From CAZAYY01 sp964489525 (GTDB taxonomy: Bacteria > Chloroflexota > Anaerolineae > Anaerolineales > JABWBV01), in NCBI GenBank assembly GCA_964489525.1, contig CAZAYY010000001.1, positions 211,285 to 275,284 on the forward strand: a stretch of DNA of 64,000 nt. Reading direction: 5' to 3'. The first letter of the stretch is position 1; every line of letters begins with the position of its first letter. Positions 20,701 to 27,900 of the stretch are shown in pieces. Position numbers and translations under genes: made by a program. The notes under the pieces were generated by a model that did no database searches, had not been told where the DNA came from, and saw only the letters and a list, made by a program, of their open reading frames with translations.

Positions 20701-21692
20701 TGCGTGTCTACGCCAATGACGAAGGCACCTGGACCAACTACGCTGTCGCCAGCTCCGAATCCTTCGATGAGGATCCCGACAACAGCGTGGGCAGCGCCAC
20801 CGTCACCGTCATTGACGAACGCCAGGTCTACAGCCTGTGCTTCAACGACAACAACCTGGCCAACGACGACCTGAGCAAGTGGTTCCTCGGCGACAGCGGC
20901 CGCACCCTGGCTGACCCGCAGTTGGTAGACGTTTACCAGAACGTCACGCCTCTTGGCGACCGCAACTTCATGGGTGAGTTCGGCAAGCGCACCGTGACCG
21001 ACCCGGCTGAACTGGCTCGCCTGGTTCTGACCGACCTGCCCGAGCACAAACGGGTTCGCATCGAGTTCACGCTCTTCGTCATCAAGTCGTGGGACGGCAA
21101 CACCATCGTCGATCCGTTCAACCCGCCCACCATCATCGGCCCCGACATCTTCAAGGTCACCGATGTGAACAGCGGCGAACACATCCTGCACACCACCTTC
21201 ACCAACTGGCAGGTGAACGACGAAGGCGGCAGCCCGCTCTTCTACCAGGCCTACCCGGCGGCTTACCCCGAAGGCACCTACAACCCGCAGGCTATCGCTG
21301 CTGACCTGTCTGCCCTCGACTACACCGCCAGCCCGGCTGTGGTGATCAACAACGCTCCGTTCACCGGTTCTGCCGAACGCAACACCCTCGGCTACTACTA
21401 CCGTGGTATCGAAGGTATTGGCCCGCTGCGCCCGATGGATTCGGTGTACAAGATTGGCTACCGCGACACGTTCTACCTCGGCGGCGCTGATGCTGACCCG
21501 CTGGTCATCTTCAACCACACCGCCTCCGACCTGACGCTTGAAATCGGCGCTCCGGACCTGCAAGGCCGCTTCTACGAAACGGAATACCAGGCCCTGGTCT
21601 TCGACGAAAGCTGGGGTATCGAGTGCTTCAACGTGTACGTCCAGGGCACCAACCTGCTCTACACCGTCTACCTGCCGATTGTCGTCCGGTAA
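5727..21692 (+). CDS. Giant exported protein 1: Pmp-like beta-helix, RTX-like and 14 DUF11 modules, YLPIVVR tail
   Basis: This is a 5321-residue surface or extracellular protein. Residues 20-42 form a signal peptide/anchor ending near LQPADAALA. An Fn3-like segment (about 85-210) is followed by a CSLREA motif (about 245) and a first beta-helix closed by DIGAVE (about 765). A second, very long beta-helix (about 775-2630) is made of GGA(I/Y)/GGGL and FxxNTA coils like chlamydial Pmp repeats and ends with AIDAGD...DIGAYE of choice-of-anchor-Q proteins. Residues 2640-3230 include RTX-like LGDGNDTLLGD and GSGNDFLADG near 3030-3085. Fourteen DUF11 modules fill about 3234-5030. A unique domain of about 290 residues ends in VYLPIVVR. 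AGAGGAG lies 8 nt before ATG 5727. From about residue 1331 the gene uses no TTA, CTA or TCA codons, unlike its neighbours. The likely role is adhesin, sheath or S-layer-like scaffold; no catalytic domain was recognised. Confidence 0.9.
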   Translation: MTANTKSSKAPHSATGAALRLVLPVLIAGLILLGLGLALQPADAALASDGIAALSGSAKQPLLARPEADPVSVVAAAPALAPNLFGTLGSLQQQNFDASGLPAGATTSGTQPNAVYVRAQSPAGTNWGDVTYYMMVEVAVISTTTGLPDWDNAELFRSPAMSKNFGEAKFYPWTLIWGLETGKYYAWRAYEVAEDQGMGNKVAAATASLVVGAPLNSFNTVGALGGGTIYVITATDDASIVPDQLCSLREAVIASWSNVIVNECPAGHPTLLDVIVLLDDTYHITNDGFDVDTADIDFDPDGGPTLIIGAGMGETFIEVEYTLYARAFEVLPSDGAVPGWAVLGTVGSALTMQDLTISGGRTNLRAGDQCVAPPASQEYDGGALYNAHLLDLDGVRLTDNQANDGGAIYNTGLMNIDNSVIDNSHAYNYGASNCGGRGGGIFNTGNIYLTDSTITGNTADAPLGNEGGGGIYNTTGAGIWMDGAVITENTARAGGGLNNRGSVWVGTPGLDAGSTFDGNEAAFGGGIFNSGGLWLYYSTVSNNTGTVVGGGGAGVYALGGGLWMQNTTLSGNQAQGAGGGLWAGNGASIWLTHATVYNNVAGLGAPGYAGGGIFSNNICGAPAAGDPFIFLQNSIVAGNTSSGNLGAGNNIANTVITGGGNLVGVNNVGNFALGMCPSTPGSLVDQLNTGTVSAWTTDPKLGPLAENGGPTKTHMPLVLGLGNYSQAIDFPGTANIFSDDQRYFARPWDATNGVFGGQSDIGAVEFYGLLTGPGGPVYNATQGIAYPTLQLALDDASMNYYTSTQEIWVMVGVPQPFYWRDGTYQIGFIDSPVHLMGGWNGAFPGEIFSGDTLLDANGDGRHFKIVGDPLAVTIENFNLREGDATQGNADGYGGSIAVYGSDLTLLGSILEGNYAAYGGAISLASYLYVDSTSFITNTAEYGGAIYAEGEVDLVYVDFLTNTATWEGGAFYLETGDLLANAINARANSAGINGGAFFLYEAKAPSTFDWVNFRFNDAAAGDGGAIFNAHFDTLVVTGPAYSEFYTNTAGYDGGAIYSDLPLSLTNVEMYQNTADEEGGAVKVDDGQDGLVTILASLFTENAAFGTTSSDGDGGAVYASGDVMVTGSTFTENAARLAGPSGGEGGAIYSTSGNEITILDSYFYDNAAYDEGGAIQADANIDESETVNIDVTFKITNTYFEGNYVINDDGGAVQMNLGVMYIWDSEFFTNSAQSDSGGAVGVDVGNIEIYRSQFCYNTAAVDGGAVWVRAGGSYLGTAYIEDSYFCENVAGISGGGAWVDGATTIVGTTALAVPTGAPWTTPVGVASTIFELNEAQGNEGGGVYVNNGTLTITNTQFLTNTADEDGGGAHVEEGDAYIYTSMFIANEAATDPDADGGGLSLEIGSAWIWTTWFERNNAEDEGGGARILNGDLYLDDVTFLLNTADNNGGGAWVEGNLYDLGSSSNFILNTADNNGGGAFVDDGDARLHLTIFYTNTALNNDGGGLMVNSGSAYLTSTEFVYNEAEVHGGGAYVSDFTQLNSSNLFDRNVALTGSGGGLWTGTGLTDNTTDSHFYDNEAEVHGGGAYVDTGDVNLLETDFERNSAYLGSGGGLYVNDGNLTSEDTRFIDNFADVDGGGAFVNGNLDDTNSLFQDNYAGENGGGAYITGSSTIDSTNFFYNIADTGSGGGLWSGLFVDDSTSASEFRGNTAYYDGGGAYVNSGNATLNLTMFYTNTAGYSGVLSVTLGMGSGGGLYVNNGNLQATSTVFYTNTAWNDGGGAYVSNATTLISQNIFQYNTAGVSGFYSVTLASGSGGGLWTGNTLTDMTSDSQFVINTAWNDGGGAYVDNGDVALNLTDFLTNTAGLSGVFTPTIGFGSGGGLYVNNGDLDATSANWEYNWAFDDGGGAYVDGDTRLHSSNNFAYNLAFTGSGGGLYTTGYLQDIDTNSQFVFNTAAIDGGGAWVGAQTELIDTDFLTNTAGFDGGGLFSTDYLTATDATWVDNVAGDDGGGAYVETSGAWLLRGTFTTNTAVGSAEVGGDAGGDGGGLWADSYLTATLTTWYTNTAEDDGGGGYISAGNAWLYDAYFQDNYALGADTTGIADEDGDGGGLYVGGSAWSWGTEWVTNAAEDNGGGAYIEVDFTTEDNFFDRNNAGALVLPDVNEPTEVFYGDGGGAWVGNNYYDTSSLYDRNIADFDGGGTYVTNAATLTSTVYQYNTAAGGDGGGLWAYTAWMTDTLYLDNLAGDDGGGAYVEFYFEVYNSEFITNLAGGREDEALGGGLASQYGGIVEGSTFTENTATSLGLLPYIEGAFGGGIYVREFLYIYTSTVELNTARGNNAAGGGIAVSEASPFGGGGGTYLYMENTEVLTNTAENAAFPLFAVGPAWGGGVYVRWGDAYITTSHFIANEATDGVLGGNGGGLVVSGFAQVFRTEFLRNSATSGGVDSGGFGGAAYISGGPFGSGGAYFENVIAAGNLAVGQEGHAYVFDGVDGLVLHNTIAGTPPLVPSCGCISEIPLEGSAIFIADFIEEAYVEILDTIITSYTVGIRAENVGGFGVYGFEDWNLFYDVATPVIGLVPGVNSFVGNPHFADPLNDDFHILPPSEAIDAGDYVGVDQDYDYIFRPQGPAVDIGAYELAQVVCAYPDTGCHFHVYLDTAVLPALLTIDVYTSTAPAEPYVYVDLAETHTYINDNVYALLLTGSDMTDSVKVDNTNGDAFPYGAGVWFMGLGEADYTVLTGTVAVMDVVYDFDESVTGSITGTATTDEGTLHFFSVEGDSFDFLDKETLTLNYNVPMNNIHIGDARPGAHAVFTGGYGTFGDDFSRVTPTAPLNSFTLFLVNPTDTVTFNGSSAMDMFMNHGLDNFSGEYYYNGLGGDDQLWQFFGDLANVGHIFGSASYFDGGDEDPDTDGDFIRLSHGSFISTTHNFIDPASGNVLVAGVYLHYTGLEPILDQLTVADRNFNFITGLGDDVYLGDDAVAGDNMNEISSNNSETVTFLWATNSVNVYTLDGDDDVVVMPFDSASTVDVDFGDPTSVNIWLGDGNDTLLGDTLTSALSVWGQAGKDVIETGSGNDFLADGSDDDELQGNAGHDWYQLTPGSQDLLIDPSGHDTLDFSGASLDITIDMDKDTMQILDVAGNTITLIGRFEDLYATNNAGGDTATIKVLADDVRYADGNDPVVEDTDWLWVDADGLPVVAFVETPGNVLLPNGDTVPYDGYVQILGMQPVYFYDWADVWIINTTADLELLKTGPLTATAGTEIVYTVVITNKDRTDMHIWPVAAEAATFQDNPASEGIVAIQAAYQRSTSMEWIECADMWSCDFGEILYGEVITLTLTGLVDPAMPIAYQLINEATVFATNTHVYEQADDTDSWTTTVETRVSLGVEKQSLNDTIVAGGAPVLFTISVWNDGPSNAYNVQVTDTPALSFTLVSDVEPAQQSAMYNIVCSGGVCTIPVLPAGASVELYAQLEASSDIYETMNLLANSVCISGVTATYVSYNPRCDDETINVVDHFDLEIVKVATDWQFAGEYITYTLYVSNNGPSDVWGFSLRDQLPTLPTNAIISVVSAPGWNQSLFAAQRILTYNETRRLPAGEMFEYTIVVDTNPNIEPGTSLENVATITGWNPSKTELFAPNNTSRADTSIVALADLDITKTGPDTIVAGTEIQYTITVTNTGPSKAHSVVMVDNLPDEVIFIDATVNLGACDNSTCQLGDMEVNAVRTITIRGLVRSDVASGVTLTNVATAFSDSNYDADPTEAVATWDTDVTTEAWLYISKDDEGNSIMAGGDPINYYIVVWNDGPSDAYNVVITDAVQAGFVLNSDLIAGDQYEGMGITCTGDTCTIDQLPAGEDVLFIATVTALSSTEEGADVEANEACIASYTADVKGGTWCDLELTDVLNEADLVLNKTATPTTTAGRTIDYVLTVTNAGPSDATDIVIVDTLPVPVVFESASPACIYNAGTVTCSLAYLDVFDTASFTITVTVNPDVWPGTSLHNSAVVTADEFDPDLNNNEANADTSVLAESNLTLVKTGPATVVAGTEMTYQIVVTNEGPSDARDVTILDDLADEHVSLVSASLMGNPCSGATCEYLGQLAAGDKITMTVTVFVHSDVESGTMIYNTATADTDSYYDTNTADNSMTIMTEVETQVTLNIAKEDVSNEIVAGGDAAMYIITVYNAGPSDTSDVVVVDTPQTNFSLVGDLTAGNQMISCAGNTCTISYLAVGESVELYALVKASPSTPAGVQNANQACITSFSADIAATVPANGCDMETTVVVTNADLSLGKMAPATVFAGEYMTYTLVAYNNGPSDALMVTVMDMLPEGVTYVSSAGAVCMMTDVQEYTCSLGTLAAKAFATFTIKVMVDADIEPGVSLENYALITSMTPDSDLFNNAASADTSVVGLADLQLDKDGPDTVVAGELITYTITVYNDGPSDAQAVDIKDDLPEWISLVSATVALPGAEGPVLCGGTVCQVGDLPAGATATVTIVGMVDASTPEGEMLVNHAAVFSATDDEMSDDNHDMVETEVETVADVVIEKVALTDPVAQGAFVLYEIHVENYGPSDAQDVVVTDIIPAGLTFVSISPSSGCTYLAGTVTCTIPTLAAGAAVDYMLVAMVDLDVFDNTVITNTATVASDTFDPMADNNTSSDSFTVYPILRETDLSVTKTATPNVVAAGEEIAYEIIVTNHGPSRASSVELIENLPAGVTVISMVAYNPDDEGTQCDEGGECHLGTMEVGTVATINLIVKVDAGMLASTLINGVTVFANEPDPDRLNNYAEAIVTVMVDADLSISKSDSPDYVEVGEKLIYTITVTNNGPSAVRGIKVTDMLPEEVTFIAISSDEDCVEAYDADWNQTGVITCDVDDLAAGETDTIVLEVLVTDILADMTMIYNTACVAGDRPDLDSSNDCTTIDTTVRSFADLRVTKTANKDEVLKGMPIEFYITVRNLGPHIAVNATLEDVLPGNMVFINAGVSQGSCSHDMGTVSCDFGHLLQYTEANGWPEVYITLRVYANDEGTWTNYAVASSESFDEDPDNSVGSATVTVIDERQVYSLCFNDNNLANDDLSKWFLGDSGRTLADPQLVDVYQNVTPLGDRNFMGEFGKRTVTDPAELARLVLTDLPEHKRVRIEFTLFVIKSWDGNTIVDPFNPPTIIGPDIFKVTDVNSGEHILHTTFTNWQVNDEGGSPLFYQAYPAAYPEGTYNPQAIAADLSALDYTASPAVVINNAPFTGSAERNTLGYYYRGIEGIGPLRPMDSVYKIGYRDTFYLGGADADPLVIFNHTASDLTLEIGAPDLQGRFYETEYQALVFDESWGIECFNVYVQGTNLLYTVYLPIVVR
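8050..13620 (+). repeat. Pmp-like right-handed beta-helix coil array (protein 1)
   Basis: Several dozen coils of about 25-40 residues each carry a GGA or GGG turn followed by FxxN(T/x)A. Between about 10300 and 11560 the coils follow a four-coil order: GGGAYV, then GSGGGLW, then GGGAYVD, then GSGGGLYV. The GGGLW/Y marks lie near 10385, 10775, 11155 and 11508, a period of about 350-390 bp. DNA-level identity is high in places (for example the GAGGCAGAGGTTCACGGCGG copies near 10290 and 10450), suggesting recent duplication. Confidence 0.85.
14800..15000 (+). other. RTX-like calcium-binding nonapeptide stretch within protein 1
   Basis: The translated segment reads WLGDGNDTLLGD ... GKDVIETGSGNDFLADGSDD ... 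LQGNAGHD. These are GxGxD-type hemolysin calcium-binding repeats, fewer and less regular than in true RTX toxins. They probably bind Ca2+ and stiffen or fold the chain after export. Confidence 0.65.
15421..20820 (+). repeat. Array of 14 DUF11 modules in an A-B-C higher-order pattern (protein 1)
   Basis: Modules of about 120-135 residues begin near 15428, 15839, 16236, 16639, 17005, 17397, 17764, 18136, 18522, 18895, 19275, 19660, 20040 and 20440. Each has the ADLxxxKTxP...AGxxxxYTxxVxNxGPSDA signature. Modules 2, 5 and 8 share a variant with IVAGGxxxxY, long Cys-pair loops and GxxCTI; modules 3, 6 and 9 end with ADTSV; modules 1, 4, 7 and 10 start KTGP or KDGP. The repeat unit is therefore three domains, about 1.1-1.2 kb. 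Confidence 0.85.
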
Positions 21693-21729
21693 TCCCCGGA
21701 TAAGCCAAACCGGCTGACGTAACAAAATT

Positions 21730-21766
21730 ACAGCCCGGAGCCACCCGCTCCGGGCTGTTTTCTTTC
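21730..21766 (+). terminator. Intrinsic terminator of giant gene 1
   Basis: ACAGCCCGGAGC (21730-21741) pairs perfectly with GCTCCGGGCTGT (21747-21758) around a 5-nt loop, followed by TTTCTTT. It starts 37 nt after the stop codon. It separates giant gene 1 from giant gene 2. Confidence 0.9.
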
Positions 21767-21808
21767 CCAGGCCTTTCTTAAAGTCCGGGGGTGGGGGTTT
21801 CCTTTTTC

Positions 21809-21837
21809 TTGTGCTGTATTCAAAACGCGTTTATAAT
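21809..21837 (+). promoter_or_regulatory. Promoter candidate of giant gene 2
   Basis: TTGTGC (21809-21814), 17 nt, a perfect TATAAT (21832-21837). The predicted leader is about 115 nt. Its position just past the terminator of gene 1 supports separate transcription. Confidence 0.55.
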
Positions 21838-21957
21838 TCCCCTATCCACTCCCTGTTGGATGAAAACCAAATCGCAAGCAAAAATTGCCCCCCCTTGTCC
21901 ATATTCCACCCATGTGGGTTGTAATGGGGTATTGTTTTTTAAAAAGGATATCTCGCC

Positions 21958-24900
21958 ATGCCGAACTCGCTATTTTCCCCGCGTTCGATTCGCAAACCTG
22001 CCGTGTGGGCACCCGCTTTGTGGGTCTTTGCCTGGCTGCTTGTGGCGGCTGCCGCTCCGCTGCGCGGCTCAGCACAGGTTCCCACCCCGCCGCAGGCCGC
22101 GGATGCTGTCCACGCCGCCTGGCAGAAAGCCAGCAGCCTGGACGGCCACCGCTTTGTCACTGACATCCTCCAGCGCACCTATCCTGCCCCCCGGATCACC
22201 AACGTTGGGCGCAGCAGCCGTACAGATGCGCTGCACCTCCAGGGTGAAATGGACCGCGGCCGCGAAACCTTCCAGATGGGCATGTGGAATGACGCCGGCA
22301 ACGTACTCAATGGGGCAGGCAGCCTTGAACTCAAGATCGAAGATGGTCAGGCGTTTGGCCGCCAGGTGGGCGGCGAATGGCAGGCCGTTGAAGACATCAG
22401 CGGGGTGTTCGCGCCCGGGTCCGATCTGTTGGGCTACCTGGCTGGTGCGAAAAATATCCGCAGCCTGGACGATCTCTCCGCTCCCCTGGACTTCGATTGG
22501 CGCCCGGGGATGGACCTGGAAGAGCCGCTGCAGGCGGAACCCTCGCTGCCGTCGCTTCAGGTTGCCCGCTACGCCTTCGATTTCGACGGCCCCCGCTTTG
22601 CCGAGTTTATACGGGCCCGCCTCGAAGAAGACCTGCGCGCCACGGGCAAGCTGCCGCCTGGGGTTTCGCTCGATTCATCCAATCAATATCAACAGATGAC
22701 CGGCAGCGGCGAAATCTGGCTGTATGCGGCTGGCCCCCACGCCGGGCTGCCGCTCCGCCTTCTGGTCCAGTTGGATTATCCCGAACAGCGCAGCGGCGAG
22801 AAAATCACGCTCGAAATTCGCACCACCTTCACCGGCTACCTGGATGCACAGGCGGAATCCCCCCAAACCGGTTTCCTCGGGCTGGTGGGGTGGGGCTCCC
22901 TGGCAGCCGGTCCGGTTGAAATGTTGAAGGCGGGGCTTGCTGCCGTGTTGGAGAAAGCCCCGGCCGCACTGGCCTGGGTCGGCCTGTTTTGGCTGATGGG
23001 CTGGATGCTGGTTCACAGCCGCAGCCGGGTGCTGTACGCTTCCCTGGCAGGGGTGCTGATTCTTTCGTTGGTTGCCGGGCCGCTGCTGCAAACGTTCCAG
23101 GTTGCCGGGTTTTATACCGCCCAGGCAGCCCAATCCAGGGAGTGGGAGGCCCAACAAGCCGAAAAAGCCGCCCAGGAAGAACGCACAGCAGCCCAGGCGG
23201 CTGTGCTCGACCCACACGAAGACCCGTTTGCCCGGGCTGCCCGCCAGGCCAAGGCGGCCGAGGTATTGCGTATAGCCGATTTTGTTCCCGGCAGCCCTGC
23301 GGGTGATGTTCTGGCTTCCGCAGCAGGGGCTGCTGCCACAACCACGTCCAGTGCGGTTCAGCTGGACATTACCCTGGATGCAGACCAGGATGGCGTCCTG
23401 GATGCGGAAGAAATCCGGGCCTGTGTGGTCGGGCCGTTCTACAATGGCGGCACTGCCCAGGACTGTGATAACGATGGCCTGACCGATTTCCAGGAGTATA
23501 AGCTAGGAACGGATGCCTTCAACGCCGATACCGACCGCGATCTCCTGCTGGACGGCATCGAGGTCACCGGCTTTGAATACCCGCTGAATTCTGGCATCCG
23601 CTGGTACACCGACCCCCTGGCTTTTGATACCAATAAGGATGGCGTGGCCGATGGGGCAGAGTGCAAACGCCGCATCCAAACCCCATCCACCTATTGTGAA
23701 GACCAGGATAACGATGGCGTGCCGGATGCTTTCGACAGCGATAATGATGGCGACAGCGTCCCCGATAAGGTGGACCTTTCCCCCTCCTCGTCCATCGGCA
23801 GTCCTTCAAATCCATTTTATGGCCCTGAGCCCCTCCAGCCGGACGCTGCCGGGCGGCCTTTCAGCTTCACCATCAACGACCTCAAACCCAACAAACCTGT
23901 CTTTGTAGATTTTCAACTGCGCCCCACCAACCCCGACCACCTCTGGTTCACCACCAGCGCGCTCGATTGGCCTTCCGGGGATACCGAAGGCCAGGTCCAG
24001 CGCCGGGCGGGCAACGATTCTACCCTGTCCGACACCGGGCCTACCGCCAATGGCGATATGACCCTGATTCCCATGCTTGAAATCAGCGTTCCCTACCAGG
24101 CCGGCCATTATGCCAACCTGCCCGTCAAACCGAACGCGCCGGCCCGCACCCCCAGCAACCTGGATAGCTGGCTGGATCAATCGAAACTGCAGCCTTATGG
24201 CATCACCGTCCGCGCCCAAAACGATCGGGGCGACCTGGTGATCTACATCCCGCTGAATGTGGTTGCCAATGGCGAAGGCGGCGAAAAAGTGGCTTTTGCC
24301 GGGCGCATGCTCTACTGGCCCGCTGCCGGTTCAACCCCTGCAAACTGGCAGTCGGCCCACCACGCCCGCCTGGTTTGGGCGGTCTATATGCTGACCGATG
24401 TCTGCAATCCGCCCGACGGCACCCAGGACCCCCAGGCGTACTGTGAAAACCCCGCCAATTGGGTGGTAGACCAGCCAAACATTGTCCACAGCTATACCGA
24501 TTCTTTTTATCTCAGCGGCTTTGCGGTGCGTGAAGACCTGGGTATGCAGATGGCCGTGGTCCTTGAAAACCCGGCCAATGACCCCAACACCAGCCTGGAC
24601 GATATGCTCTGGAAAGCCGCTTCAGCCATTGACCAGACTTTCATCGCCGGGCGCTGCGCCACCTGCACCGGGGCTTCGGCGGCTCGCGATGTGCCCATTG
24701 CCGAAGTGGTGCGCCGCCTCAATAACAACGCCGCCCTGAGCGATATCGAGCGCTGGGGCATCCCGGCCAACCGCACCCGCGCCATTTTGCTGCCATCTAT
24801 GCAAACCCAGGATGAATTGATGACCCTTGCCATGGGTCAGACAGAAACCATCCTCAACACCCATTTCAAACCGGGCAGCACTCCCCTTGCCCCGGCCCCC

Positions 24901-27900
24901 ACGCTCTTGTTTGTGCGTGAAGAGAAATACCGCTCCCTCAACCTGGATGTGATGCGCGACGCCAGCCCCAACATGACGTTTACCGGAAGTTCGCTGACGG
25001 CGCGCTTGAATCCTGCGGATGTCAAGGACACGGTGTTGGCCGCCATGCAGTGGGCGCCCTACCGCTACAACCCCAACTTAAAGAACGGTGTGGGGGGCTG
25101 GGAAGGCTACCCGGTTGACCAGTACCTTGATTTTCTCAAAATCAACGCTGGCCCCGAGCTGCGCGGCGATGCCGATTTATACATCCCTACTCATCCCGAT
25201 CGCGAACTGGCCCTGGAAGGATCGCTGATGTTTGCCACCCTGCACTACATCGCCCTCTATGTCGGGGTTTCAAACCTGGTGCAGTTTGGCCAGGACGTCC
25301 AGCGCCTTGCTTCCATCACCGATGAAGCCGTGTATAACGGCAATTCGCTCAGCACCGGGGTTCGCCTGGCGGTAAAAGTCTACATCCAAAACCTGGTGGA
25401 TGAAGGGGTTCAGCAGGCCACCATGTTCCAAAAGCTGGTGACCGGGATGAAAACCATCAAGGCTGCCGACTATAATCCCCAATCGGGCTATAAAGCCTTT
25501 TTTAAGTGGGCCACCAGTTCAACCACAGGCCTTGTGCTGACGGTGCTGGCCGTGATTATTGTGGTGGGCGTCTTGCTTACCCTGGTGATTCTCGACCGGC
25601 TTGGGGGGAATTTTATCAATTACAAAGTGATGATTGCATCCGTCACCCTGGCGCTCAGTGTGGTTTCAATGGTTTCTCTTGGCTACCAGATTGGCATCCA
25701 GACTGCCAAAGCCGGCCTGACCGCCTTCCAAAGTTTCTGGTCCAAAGCGTCCACTTTGTACAACGCTACCAAAACCGCCCTGACCAAGGCGGCCATCATC
25801 GGCTTCATCATCGGCGCACTGGTCACCTGGGGCTTTTTCCTCTACGGGGTCATTTCCGAGGGTGTCGAGCCGGGCAGCGTGGCCTTCAACCAGGCCCTGG
25901 CCGAAACCATCGCCCAGACTATCGCCCTGGCCATTATGACCGCCATTACCCTCATTCCGGTAGTCGGGCAGATTATTACTGCGATTTTGCTGCTGGTAGA
26001 TGCCATCATCACCCTGCTGTGTGCGGTGGGGGCGGCCGATGGCCTGGTCTGCAAGGGCATCAACGGCCTGCTCGCCAAAGGCATTATGTACGCCCTGTAT
26101 GGCGGCCAGCTTTTGGTAGACCTGAGCGATGAAGACCGCCTGAACCCGGTTATTGAAGACCAGAAGCTGCGCGAGCCGCGCAGCGGTGCCATTGTTGGGG
26201 CGGAGCTTTCGGTTTCTGCGGTCATCACCAACGCCATCCGCCTGGCCTCACCCGATAACTGGATGGCCTACCTCTATGCCTGGCAGTTTAACCGCACCAA
26301 TCTACACTCGGCAACCTTTGACTATAAATTCCAAACCACCCAGACCAACATCCACGGCAGCCTGAGCCGGGGCGATATGCGTTCAAGCTGGCGCAACGGG
26401 GGCAGCTACTTCTCTCCAGGTAAATCCTACTTCGTGGATGCAGCCAGTACGGATGGCACCACGGTGGAGCTGGACACAGCCGGGATTAACCGCACCCCAA
26501 CCCTCTACCTCACCGAGGGCTACGCTCTTCCTTTCCAGGAGTGCTGGCTGATTTGGACCCCATTCACGGGCTTTTTGCCGATTTGCTACCTGAACACCAT
26601 CGACGGCAGCACCCATATTGATATGGGCCAGTACATGAAATACGACGTTTTCCCGGCCACCCTGGATGAGTTCTTCACCCTGGCTGCCCGCAATGGTGGG
26701 TTTGCCCTGGCCTGGGATGACCAGTTCCCCCGGCTCAAAGATGCCGATGGCGATGGCCTGCTCAACCAGGCCGATGGCGGCGCCGACCCCAATGATGCGG
26801 CCTGGGATAGCGATGGCGACAGCCTGTCGGATTATATGGAACTTCAATTGGGCACCAATCCGCTTTCGGTAGACAGCGATGGCGACTACCTGCCCGATGC
26901 GCTCGAAATTCGCTTCGGTACCAACCCCCTGCGCCAGGACAGCGACGGGGACGGCCTGACGGACGCCGAAGAAGTCTACCATCAGGATGTCCTCGACCAG
27001 GATTTTGACGGCAACACCAGCGAATGGCTCGGCGGCTGGTTCTTTGTCTACCAGTTTGACCCCAATGGCAATTCGCTCATCACCCGGGTCTTTTCCGACC
27101 CGCTCAACCCCGACACAGATGGCGACGGGCTGAGCGACGCCCTGGAAAAAGTCTATGGATTCAACCCGCGCGCCAAAAGCGACCCCAATGTCATCGGGTT
27201 GGAATCTGTCCTCCAGGAAACCTTTGCCCCCAGCCTGCTGCTGCGCTTTGAAGACGATGTGGACGCCACAACCTTCACAGACCTCTCAGGCAAATCGAAC
27301 CCCGGGGTGTGCACCGCCGCGGCCACCAACCCGACCTGCCCGCTGCGGGTAGAGGGCAGGTTTGGCAAGTCCGTCGCCTTTGATGGCGTCAACGACCAGG
27401 TGCAAACCACCCTCAGCCTCAACCAAACCAGCACCGGCCCCGGCGCCACGCTGATGGCCTGGGTCTACCCAACCAGCTCCCAATCCGATTACCAGGTGAT
27501 TGTTGGCAGTGACAACGGCGGCTGGGATTGGTCCATCGCCTATCGCGGCAGCACCTGGGTCATTTTCCACGGCTCCGAAGAGTCCGCTGCCGCCCAGCCG
27601 GTTGCGCTCAACACCTGGCAGCACGTTGCTGCAACCTTTACCCCGGGTGTGGGCGCTTCTTTTTACCTGAACGGCGTGCTGCAGTTCTCCACACCCGCCA
27701 TCGGCTACGCTGGCCCCGGGTTACCGGATGCAGACGCTGCCAATGTCTACGTGGGCAGCCCCCGCTTTGCCGGGCGGATCGATGAGGTGCTTGTTGTGGA
27801 GCGCCCGCTTTCCCAGGCTCAAATTGCGGCCCTGGCCAACAATGCCGCCTACAACCTTAACGATATGCAGGTCAAACCCCAAGATACGCTTTCCTACCAG

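Noticed and set aside
9714..21725. A 4003-codon open frame on the minus strand opposite giant gene 1
   Set aside because: It is aligned codon-for-codon with the sense frame and stays open only because the sense gene avoids TTA, CTA and TCA. The sense product has clear Pmp-like and DUF11 repeats; the antisense product shows no recognisable domain.
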